This document shows, in pieces, positions 1 to 6,083 of a stretch of 8,371 nucleotides of DNA. The notes beneath the pieces are model-generated. The model ran no database searches. It had not been told where the DNA came from and saw only the letters and a program-made list of their open reading frames with translations. The number at the start of each line of letters is the position of its first letter. Position 1 is the first letter of the stretch. The translations under genes were made by a program, and so were the position numbers. Origin of the DNA: Clostridia bacterium (lineage in GTDB: Bacteria > Bacillota > Clostridia > Oscillospirales > Acutalibacteraceae); NCBI GenBank assembly GCA_900759575.1, contig CAAEVU010000022.1, positions 1-8,371 of the forward strand, in the 5' to 3' direction.

Positions 1-1162
1 GGCTTGCGGCCAGTGCATTGTCAGCTGCCCCACCGGCGCTTTGACCGAAAAGGACAACACCCAGGAAGTCATCGACGCCATCAACGATCCCGAGAAGATC
101 GTGATCGTCCAGACTGCTCCCGCAGTGCGTGCTGCTTTGGGTGAAGAATTTGGTTTGCCCATTGGCACCAACGTGGAGGGCAAGATGGTTGCTGCTCTCC
201 GCCGTCTGGGCTTTGACAAGGTGTTTGACACCGACTTCGGTGCAGATATGACCATTATGGAAGAGGCCACCGAGTTCATCGACCGCGTGAAGAACGGCGG
301 CAAGCTGCCCATCATCACTTCTTGCTCTCCCGGATGGATCAAATTCTGCGAGCACTATTATCCCGACCTGATTGACAATCTGTCTTCCTGCAAATCCCCC
401 CAGAACATGGCTGGCGCCCTGATCAAGACTTGGTATGCTCAGAAAGAGGGCATTGATCCCAGTAAGATCGTGTCTGTCTCCGTCATGCCCTGTGTGGCCA
501 AGAAGTTTGAGATTCAGCGGGACGATGAGAATGCCGCAGGTCTGCCCGACGTGGACATCAGCATCACTACCCGTGAGTTGGCCCGTTTGATCAAGAAAGC
601 GCAGTTGAACTTCAACCGTCTGCCTGACGAGAAGTTTGACGATGCAATGGGCGTGTCCACCGGTGCTGCTGTAATCTTCGGCGCAACGGGTGGTGTTATG
701 GAAGCTGCTCTGCGTACTGCCGCGGAAATGCTGGAAGGCAAAGAGCTGGATTCCGTAGATTACACCGAAGTGCGTGGTACGGAAGGCTTCAAGGAAGCCG
801 TCTATAAAGTGGCTGGCATGGATGTAAAAGTCGCTGTGGTCAGCGGTCTGTCCAATGCCGACGCTCTGCTGAAGAAAGTCCGCTCCGGCGAGGCTGATTA
901 TCAGTTTATCGAGGTCATGTGCTGCCCCGGCGGCTGTGTCAACGGCGGCGGCCAGCCCATCCAGAGCTCCACTAACCACAGCTTCTATGATATCAAGAAG
1001 CTGCGTGCTCAGGCTTTGTATGACCAGGATAAGAATATGCCTCTGCGCAAGAGCCATTTGAACCCTGTGGTGCAGAAGTGCTACGAAGAGTTCCTGGGCG
1101 AACCCGGAAGCCATAAGGCTCACGAGATCCTCCATACGACCTACGTAAAGCGCGGGTATTGA
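1..1162 (+). CDS. [FeFe]-hydrogenase catalytic subunit, HndD/HydA-like (3' part; 5' end outside window)
   Basis: This is the catalytic subunit of a cytosolic iron-only hydrogenase, which interconverts protons plus electrons and H2 at the H-cluster. Reading begins at base 2, in the middle of a ferredoxin-like domain: CGQCIVSCP supplies three Cys ligands of a [4Fe-4S] cluster, the fourth lying upstream. The H-cluster domain follows with its three signature motifs: TSCSPGW (317-337), MPCVAKKFE (485-511) and EVMCCPGGCVNGGGQP (911-958). The C-terminus ends in the small-subunit-like tail (EEFLGEPGSHKAHEIL). The overall character and this tail resemble the HndD/HydA subunits of NAD(P)-linked, often electron-bifurcating, complexes; HndA-C partners would be expected just upstream but are not visible. 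Two motif residues differ from the textbook consensus: Ser for the second Cys of TSCCPGW, and an extra Cys in place of Ala in EVMAC. Lysine is mostly AAG, unlike the pyr genes, which suggests high expression. The family call is firm; the exact subgroup is inferred. Confidence 0.95.
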   Translation, partial: ACGQCIVSCPTGALTEKDNTQEVIDAINDPEKIVIVQTAPAVRAALGEEFGLPIGTNVEGKMVAALRRLGFDKVFDTDFGADMTIMEEATEFIDRVKNGGKLPIITSCSPGWIKFCEHYYPDLIDNLSSCKSPQNMAGALIKTWYAQKEGIDPSKIVSVSVMPCVAKKFEIQRDDENAAGLPDVDISITTRELARLIKKAQLNFNRLPDEKFDDAMGVSTGAAVIFGATGGVMEAALRTAAEMLEGKELDSVDYTEVRGTEGFKEAVYKVAGMDVKVAVVSGLSNADALLKKVRSGEADYQFIEVMCCPGGCVNGGGQPIQSSTNHSFYDIKKLRAQALYDQDKNMPLRKSHLNPVVQKCYEEFLGEPGSHKAHEILHTTYVKRGY

Positions 1163-1183
1163 TTTTAATCTGATACGCTGAAA

Positions 1184-1226
1184 AAGAAGCGTGCTGGGAT
1201 TGCTCCTGGCGCGCTTCTTATTTTTT
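1184..1226 (+). terminator. Rho-independent terminator after the hydrogenase gene
   Basis: An 11-bp stem (1184-1194 with 1209-1219, one G-U wobble) closes a 14-base loop and is followed by A and six T (1221-1226). It begins 21 bases after the hydrogenase stop codon, so it ends that operon. The A-run before the stem could also let it work on the opposite strand, but no convergent gene is present. Confidence 0.9.
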
Positions 1227-1252
1227 GCCTGGACGGGCATATTCCCCGTGGC

Positions 1253-1281
1253 TTGCGTCCAAGCTTTCCCTGGTGTATAAT
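1253..1281 (+). promoter_or_regulatory. Sigma-A promoter of the ydcF-like/pyr operon
   Basis: A perfect -10 box TATAAT (1276-1281) lies exactly 17 bases after a partial -35 box TTGCGT (1253-1258; the TTG core is kept). It sits between the hydrogenase terminator and the first gene of the next unit. Transcription would start near 1288, leaving a leader of only about 35 bases. That is too short for a PyrR-type attenuator or most riboswitches. Confidence 0.7.
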
Positions 1282-1321
1282 AATCAGCACAAAGGGTTTA
1301 TGAAAAAGGCGGAATGGATTT

Positions 1322-2092
1322 ATGAAACGTGTTCTTTTTGTGCTGAGGATGGCAGGCTGCGTCCTTTGTGGGGCAGGCTGTGTGTTTTTCCTGCTGCCTG
1401 TTTTCCGGGGCGGATTCAACTTAGGCGCAGGGTTTGGTATGTTTGTTTGCCTATTGGGGCTGGCGCTGCTTCTGTTTTTCGGGAAAATTTCTCGAAAAGG
1501 TGGTTGGAAGCAAGCGGTGGTCCGGTTGGTCACGGCATTCTACTGCTTGGGACTTGTGTGGGCGGCATACCTTTCCGGGTTGATGTTGTCAGTCCAGGCC
1601 AATACCCCGCCGGAGAATGTACCGGTCATTGTGCTGGGCGCTCAGGTCTATAGCGAGGAGAAAATGGGTGTGAGCTTGACAGGACGGATCAATGCCGCGT
1701 ATGATTATCTGTTGGACAACCCACAATCCAGTTGTATTGTCACCGGGGGTCAGGGAGGGGACGAGCCCTGCCCTGAGGCGTTGACGGAAAAGAATGTGCT
1801 GGTGAAAATGGGAATTGACGAGGAGCGGATCTTCCTGGAGGATCGATCCCACAATACCCGAGAAAACCTGGTTTTTGCAAAAGAGATTGCGGAAGAACAG
1901 GGCTTGGGGGAAGAAGTGGCTATCGTCACCCAAGGGTTCCACATGTACCGGGCAACTCAGCTAGCCAAAGCCGCAGGGTTTACTCCCTACAGTTTGGTGG
2001 CAGAGACAGACCCCTTGCTATTCCCAGAGTATTATGGAAGAGAGCTGCTTTCCCTGACCAAATGGTGGGTGGAACGGCTTGTGATAGAATAA
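1322..2092 (+). CDS. YdcF/ElyC/SanA-family (DUF218) membrane protein
   Basis: This 256-residue protein has a hydrophobic N-terminal third with about three predicted membrane segments (residues 5-28, 34-53 and 66-89), then a DUF218 domain of about 155 residues. Family landmarks are visible in order: PVIVLGAQV (101-109), LTGRINAAYDYL (119-130), VTGGQGGDE (140-148), EDRSHNTREN (173-182) and VTQGFHMYRA (202-211). In DUF218 proteins these conserved Gly, Asn, Glu and His/Arg positions line a putative ligand pocket. Members such as ElyC and SanA are tied to envelope integrity in E. coli, but the reaction is not settled, so no precise function is given. The start is fixed by an in-frame stop at 1301-1303 and an AAGGCGGA ribosome site 8 bases upstream. 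It is the first gene after the promoter and lies 16 bases before pyrC, so co-transcription with the pyr genes is likely. Confidence 0.88.
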   Translation: MKRVLFVLRMAGCVLCGAGCVFFLLPVFRGGFNLGAGFGMFVCLLGLALLLFFGKISRKGGWKQAVVRLVTAFYCLGLVWAAYLSGLMLSVQANTPPENVPVIVLGAQVYSEEKMGVSLTGRINAAYDYLLDNPQSSCIVTGGQGGDEPCPEALTEKNVLVKMGIDEERIFLEDRSHNTRENLVFAKEIAEEQGLGEEVAIVTQGFHMYRATQLAKAAGFTPYSLVAETDPLLFPEYYGRELLSLTKWWVERLVIE

Positions 2093-2108
2093 GGAAAGGA
2101 GTGCGGCT

Positions 2109-3377
2109 ATGCGATTGCTGCTTCAAAACGTCCGCTTGATCGACCCTTCCCAGGGGTTGGACCAAGTGGCGGACTTGTTGCTGGAGGATGGAAAGATCGC
2201 CGGAATAGGAGAACATCTGTCCGCGGAAGGGGCAGAAGTGGTGGATGGAACAGGACTGGTCGCAGCACCAGGCTTGGTGGACATGCATGTTCATCTGCGA
2301 GATCCCGGTTTGACTTATAAGGAGGACGTTTATACAGGCTGCCGGGCCGCTGCTGCAGGCGGCATTACCAGCCTGCTCGCCATGCCCAATACCAAACCTG
2401 CCATGGATACGCCGGAGACAGTCAGGGAGCTTTTGGAGCGTGCCAAAACTGCCGATGCGGCGGTATATACGGCGGCGTGCATCACCAAAGGGTTGAAAGG
2501 GGAAGAGCTTACCGACCTGGCCGGACTGCGCGAAGCAGGAGCTATCGCACTGAGCGATGACGGCAGACCGGTGGTAAATACCCGCCGCCTTTTGGAAGCC
2601 TTGGAGCAAGCTCCCGCTTTGGGTATGGTGATTACAGCGCATTGTGAAGATCTGTACCTTGCAGCTGGCGGTTTAATGAACGAAGGGGAAGTATCTCGCC
2701 GGCTGGGTGTCCCTGGAATCCCAGCGGCAGCGGAAGATTGCGGCACAGCCCGGGAAATCGCGGCAGCAGCATCCATCGGCGCGCCCATCCACATTTGCCA
2801 TGTGAGCACGAAAGGTTCTGTGGAATTGATTCGCGATGCCAAAGCCAGAGGGGTAAAGGTTACCGCGGAAACGGGACCGCATTATTTGCTGCTGACAGAA
2901 GAAGCCTTGGAAAAACGTGACGCCGATTATCGGATGAACCCGCCTTTGCGCAGGGAGGAAGACCGTTTGGCGCTGATCGAGGGATTGAAGGATGGCACTT
3001 TGGACGCCATCGCTACAGATCACGCTCCTCACTCCCCGGAAGAAAAAGCGGATTTCATGAAAGCCCCCAACGGTTCTATTGGAATGGAGACATCTCTTGC
3101 GGCGACTCTTACCGCGTTGGAAGGTGAATTGAGCCTTTCGGAGATCGTGGCGAAAATGAGTTGGAACCCTGCGCGAATCTTGAATATCCCAGCAGGGACT
3201 TTGCAAGTGGGCGCTCCTGCCGACGTGGTGTTGTTCGATCCGGAAAAGCGTTGGACAGTGGATGAGAATGCTCTTCATGGAAAGAGCAAGAATACGCCTT
3301 TCAAGGGTATGACATTAAAGGGAAAAGTGGCAATGACCATTTTCCATGGCCGCGTGGTGTACGACGGCCGGCAATGA
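2109..3377 (+). CDS. pyrC: Dihydroorotase, type I (zinc amidohydrolase)
   Basis: This enzyme catalyses the reversible cyclisation of N-carbamoyl-L-aspartate to L-dihydroorotate, the third step of de novo UMP synthesis, in the cytosol. The 422 residues match the usual type I length. Metal-site residues are in place: H60 and H62 in VDMHVHLRDPG, D151 in SDDGRP (type I enzymes use Asp here rather than a carbamylated Lys), H178 in TAHCED, H231 in HICHVS, and D304 in ATDHAPH. Substrate-binding elements include LRDPG (63-67) and MPNT (92-95). The flanking N- and C-terminal beta segments (VRLIDPSQG; GAPADVVLFDP) are typical of the amidohydrolase superfamily. The start is ATG at 2109 with AAAGGAG (2095-2101) 7 bases upstream. 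It follows the ydcF-like gene by 16 bases and precedes pyrF by 61 bases. No defect is visible, and the identification is very secure. Confidence 0.97.
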   Translation: MRLLLQNVRLIDPSQGLDQVADLLLEDGKIAGIGEHLSAEGAEVVDGTGLVAAPGLVDMHVHLRDPGLTYKEDVYTGCRAAAAGGITSLLAMPNTKPAMDTPETVRELLERAKTADAAVYTAACITKGLKGEELTDLAGLREAGAIALSDDGRPVVNTRRLLEALEQAPALGMVITAHCEDLYLAAGGLMNEGEVSRRLGVPGIPAAAEDCGTAREIAAAASIGAPIHICHVSTKGSVELIRDAKARGVKVTAETGPHYLLLTEEALEKRDADYRMNPPLRREEDRLALIEGLKDGTLDAIATDHAPHSPEEKADFMKAPNGSIGMETSLAATLTALEGELSLSEIVAKMSWNPARILNIPAGTLQVGAPADVVLFDPEKRWTVDENALHGKSKNTPFKGMTLKGKVAMTIFHGRVVYDGRQ

Positions 3378-3386
3378 CGGAAAATC

Positions 3387-3400
3387 CGGGGGACTCCCCG
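3387..3400 (+). promoter_or_regulatory. Small GC hairpin in the pyrC-pyrF gap
   Basis: CGGGG (3387-3391) and CCCCG (3396-3400) form a perfect 5-bp stem with a 4-base loop, 10 bases after the pyrC stop codon. No T-run follows, so it is not a classical terminator. It could be an mRNA stability or processing element, or chance. The gap around it (3378-3438) is the widest inside the operon. Confidence 0.35.
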
Positions 3401-3424
3401 AGCATACAATAATTTACACACAGG

Positions 3425-3430
3425 AAAGGA
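3425..3430 (+). promoter_or_regulatory. Ribosome binding site that fixes the pyrF start
   Basis: AAAGGA ends 8 bases before ATG 3439. The frame is open further upstream to 3346, but that earlier start lies inside pyrC without a ribosome site. The next ATG (3445) is 14 bases away and too far. ATG 3439 is therefore chosen. Confidence 0.75.
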
Positions 3431-3438
3431 CGATTCCT

Positions 3439-4374
3439 ATGTCGATGGACAAGCTGATTGAAAAGATCGTAGAAAAGCAAAACCCCACTGTGGCGGGCTT
3501 GGACCCCAAGCTCAGCTACATTCCGGAATACATTCGGGAAGAAAGCTACAACAAGTACGGCAAAACGTTGGAAGGCGCAGCGGATGCCCTTTTGACCTTT
3601 AACAAAGGACTGATCGACACTCTGTGCGACATTGTTCCCGCAGTAAAGCCCCAGGCAGCTTATTATGAGATGTACGGTTGGCAGGGCGTAAAGGCCTTGA
3701 CGGAAACCATCGCCTATGCTCGGGAAAAGGGCATGTTTGTGATCACCGACGGCAAGCGCAATGACATTGGAGCCACCATGCAGGCATATGCCGCCGCACA
3801 TTTGGGATTTACCCAGGTGGAAGATGAGACATGGGAAGCGTTTGGAGCGGATGCTTTGACGGTGAATGGATACCTGGGAACTGACGGGATTCAGCCCCTG
3901 GTGGAAGTGTGCCAAAAGGAAGACAAAGGGATTTTCGTTCTGGTAAAGACTTCCAATCCTTCTTCCGGAGAGCTTCAGGACCGTCCTCTGGCCGATGGGG
4001 AGACTGTGTATCGGGCCATGGGAGCCATGTGCGAAGGCTGGGGAGAGAAGCTTCCTGGAAAGTACGGTTATAGCGGTATCGGGGCAGTGGTAGGCGCCAC
4101 CTATCCTGCACAGTTGGGCGAGCTGCGTGCTGCGTTGCCTCACACGTTCTTCTTGGTACCTGGCTATGGCGCGCAGGGAGGCGCTGCCGATGATGTGGCC
4201 CCCGGCTTTGATAAGAACGGACTGGGTGCCATTGTCAATTCCTCTCGGGGAATTATGTGTGCCTGGCAGAAAGAAGGAGTGGACGGCCACGAATTTGCTC
4301 AGGCTGCCCGTCGGGAAGCTGTCCGCATGCGGGATCAGATCGTTGGACGCGTAGGGAAGATCACTCTGCCGTAA
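3439..4374 (+). CDS. pyrF: Orotidine 5'-phosphate decarboxylase, long (subfamily 2) type
   Basis: This enzyme removes CO2 from OMP to give UMP, the last step of de novo pyrimidine nucleotide synthesis. The product is 311 residues, longer than the roughly 230-240 of the E. coli type and matching the subfamily 2 enzymes common in Clostridia. The beta-strand 1 segment VAGLDPKL (18-25) carries the substrate-binding Asp. The catalytic DxKxxD array is DGKRNDIG (104-111: D104, K106, D109). A C-terminal phosphate-binding region is seen around AIVNSSRGIM, where the conserved Arg contacts the phosphate. Downstream, pyrK begins after 24 bases. The gene for the preceding step (pyrE, orotate phosphoribosyltransferase) is not in the window. 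No sign of damage. Confidence 0.96.
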   Translation: MSMDKLIEKIVEKQNPTVAGLDPKLSYIPEYIREESYNKYGKTLEGAADALLTFNKGLIDTLCDIVPAVKPQAAYYEMYGWQGVKALTETIAYAREKGMFVITDGKRNDIGATMQAYAAAHLGFTQVEDETWEAFGADALTVNGYLGTDGIQPLVEVCQKEDKGIFVLVKTSNPSSGELQDRPLADGETVYRAMGAMCEGWGEKLPGKYGYSGIGAVVGATYPAQLGELRAALPHTFFLVPGYGAQGGAADDVAPGFDKNGLGAIVNSSRGIMCAWQKEGVDGHEFAQAARREAVRMRDQIVGRVGKITLP

Positions 4375-4398
4375 CGGGAAGCGAGGAGAAGTGAAAGT

Positions 4399-5157
4399 AT
4401 GAAATACGATTCCAAACCCTGTAAATTGTTGTCAGCCAAAGCGCTGACAAAAGATGTGTTCGATTTTGTCCTTTCCGCCCCTGAATTGGCGGCTGTGGCT
4501 CAGCCTGGCCAGTTTGCCCAGATCCGGTTGCCGGGGCATACCTTGCGCCGTCCCATCTCCATTTGTGGGATCGACAAAACGGCCGGAACACTGCGCTTTG
4601 TGTTCCAGATCCGCGGAGAAGGCACTGCCGAGTTGGCTCAGTTCCAGCCCGGCAGCCAGATTGAGATTTTGGCGCCGTTGGGGAATGGTTTCCCCGTAGA
4701 CCGTCAAAAACGCACCCTTTTGGTGGGAGGCGGCATTGGTGTGCCTCCTCTGCTGGGCGTGGCGTCTGAGTTGGGAGAAAACGCCGTGGCGGTGTTGGGT
4801 TTCCGCAACAAGGATGCGGTCATCTTGGAGGAAGATTTTCAAGCGGTTGGTGCGAAAACTCTCGTTGCCACCGATGACGGAACATATGGCCATCATGGCT
4901 TGGTCACGGATTTGTGCAAGGACCAGGAGTTCGATTGTGTAATGGCTTGTGGACCCGCTCCTATGCTGCGTGCAGTAACAGCCCTAGCCCAAGAGCGGGG
5001 CGTGCCCTGCTATGTGTCCTTAGAGGAACGGATGGCCTGCGGCATTGGCGCTTGCCTTGGATGCGCTGTAGCCCTGCTCAAAGAGGACGGCAGCCAGTAT
5101 TTTGGCCACGTGTGCAAAGACGGCCCGGTATTTGAGTCCCACCGGGTGGCATGGTAA
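4399..5157 (+). CDS. pyrK: Dihydroorotate dehydrogenase B, electron-transfer (FAD/[2Fe-2S]) subunit
   Basis: PyrK is the reductase subunit of the class 1B dihydroorotate dehydrogenase. It takes electrons from the FMN of PyrD through a [2Fe-2S] cluster to FAD and on to NAD+. The 252 residues show a ferredoxin-reductase-like FAD domain with RRPISIC (50-56), a nucleotide-binding domain starting at GGGIGVPPLL (110-119) with ACGPAPML (183-190), and a C-terminal cluster motif with C214, C219, C222 and C239 (spacing C-x4-C-x2-C-x16-C), all four ligands present. An AGGAG ribosome site (4384-4388) lies 10 bases before the ATG. pyrD follows after 14 bases, fitting a 1:1 complex (PyrD2K2 in Lactococcus). 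NAD+-linked orotate formation suits an anaerobe, as no quinone or oxygen is needed. Confidence 0.96.
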   Translation: MKYDSKPCKLLSAKALTKDVFDFVLSAPELAAVAQPGQFAQIRLPGHTLRRPISICGIDKTAGTLRFVFQIRGEGTAELAQFQPGSQIEILAPLGNGFPVDRQKRTLLVGGGIGVPPLLGVASELGENAVAVLGFRNKDAVILEEDFQAVGAKTLVATDDGTYGHHGLVTDLCKDQEFDCVMACGPAPMLRAVTALAQERGVPCYVSLEERMACGIGACLGCAVALLKEDGSQYFGHVCKDGPVFESHRVAW

Positions 5158-5163
5158 AGGAGG
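5156..5163 (+). promoter_or_regulatory. Strong ribosome binding site that fixes the pyrD start
   Basis: AAAGGAGG, an ideal match to the 16S rRNA 3' end, lies 8 bases before ATG 5172. The alternative upstream ATG at 5151 in the same frame would sit inside pyrK and in front of this site, so it is rejected. The site overlaps the last bases of the pyrK stop codon. Confidence 0.85.
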
Positions 5164-5171
5164 GGGAAAGT

Positions 5172-6083
5172 ATGGCAGATTTGCGTGTAAATGTAGCCGG
5201 TGTGGAATTTTCGAATCCTTTGATCGCTGCATCCGGTACCTTTGGCTTTGGCCGTGAGTACAATGAGTTTTATCCCCTTTCCGTGCTGGGAGGCATTTCC
5301 TGTAAAGGTATCACCATCAAAGAACGGCCGGGCAATCCCCCGCCACGTGTGACGGAAACCCCTGGCGGCATGCTCAACGCTGTGGGCCTGCAAAACCCCG
5401 GGGTGGACCATTTCATCGAAGAAGATCTTCCTTGGCTTTCCAAGCAGGGGACAAAGATCATCGCCAACGTGGCAGGCAATGCTCCGGAGGATTACTGTGC
5501 AACCGCGGAGAAACTCAACGATACCTGTGTGGACATGATTGAGTTAAATATCTCCTGCCCTAATGTAAAGCAGGGCGGCGTGCAGTTTGGCACCACCACC
5601 GAAGGCGTCTATGGGATTACCAGTGAGGTGCGCAAGCACTGCAAAAAACCTCTGATGGTAAAACTTTCTCCCAATGTGACAGATATTTCAGAGATGGCTG
5701 TTGCCGCGGAAAGTGCCGGCGCGGACGCGATTTCCATGATCAACACTTTGACGGGCATGCGGATCAACATACATACCCGCCGGCCCATTATCCACAATAA
5801 CACGGGCGGCATGTCCGGACCCGCACTGCTGCCCATCGCTTTGCGTATGGTATGGCAGGCTTCTCAAAAGGTGAAGATCCCCATTGTAGGATTGGGCGGC
5901 ATCTCCACTTGGCAGGATGCAGTGGAAATGCTGTTGGCAGGGGCCACCGCACTGCAGATCGGTACGGTTTTGTTTACCGATCCCTATGCTCCCATTAAAA
6001 TTGCCCAGGGCCTTGCCAATTACATGGACGAAAACGGGATCAAGACCCTGTCAGAGCTGACAGGAGGTGTGCGTCCTTGGTGA
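5172..6083 (+). CDS. pyrD: Dihydroorotate dehydrogenase B, catalytic (FMN) subunit
   Basis: This is the FMN-containing TIM-barrel subunit that oxidises dihydroorotate to orotate. From ATG 5172 it is 303 residues, normal for class 1B. Landmarks: NPLIAASGTFG (15-25) at the FMN site; GGISCKGIT (40-48); the substrate loop GGMLNAVGLQNPG (65-77); NISCPNVKQGG (127-137) with C129 as the active-site base, the residue that marks class 1 enzymes (class 2 uses Ser); VKLSPNVTDI (163-172); INTLTGMRI (190-198); and the FMN-phosphate segments GLGGIS (240-245) and GATALQIGT (257-265). The neighbouring pyrK supports class 1B rather than the fumarate-linked 1A. The 3' end overlaps the next gene by 4 or 7 bases. 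Confidence 0.96.
   Translation: MADLRVNVAGVEFSNPLIAASGTFGFGREYNEFYPLSVLGGISCKGITIKERPGNPPPRVTETPGGMLNAVGLQNPGVDHFIEEDLPWLSKQGTKIIANVAGNAPEDYCATAEKLNDTCVDMIELNISCPNVKQGGVQFGTTTEGVYGITSEVRKHCKKPLMVKLSPNVTDISEMAVAAESAGADAISMINTLTGMRINIHTRRPIIHNNTGGMSGPALLPIALRMVWQASQKVKIPIVGLGGISTWQDAVEMLLAGATALQIGTVLFTDPYAPIKIAQGLANYMDENGIKTLSELTGGVRPW
6062..6069 (+). promoter_or_regulatory. Ribosome binding site of the phosphatase gene, inside pyrD
   Basis: AGGAGG followed by TG lies inside the last codons of pyrD. It is 9 bases (counted from AGGAGG) before TTG 6077 and 12 bases before GTG 6080. The spacing favours TTG. The classic GTGA stop-start overlap favours GTG. Either way, translation is coupled to pyrD. 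Confidence 0.7.

Noticed and set aside
1225..1653. Plus-strand frame overlapping the start of the ydcF-like gene
   Set aside because: It starts within the terminator T-run, before the promoter, and its product has no family features, whereas the other frame has membrane segments and DUF218 motifs.
1980..2642. Minus-strand frame (220 codons) opposite pyrC
   Set aside because: It is a shadow of pyrC with no domain. All catalytic motifs are in the plus-strand reading.
3301..4290. Long open frame on the minus strand (329 codons) opposite pyrF
   Set aside because: It lies antisense to the 3' end of pyrC and most of pyrF, has no recognisable domain, and its product is rich in His, Ser and Arg as expected from reading a coding strand backwards.
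5151..5171. Upstream ATG for pyrD at 5151
   Set aside because: The strong AAAGGAGG site lies downstream of it and 8 bases before ATG 5172, where the conserved protein sequence begins.
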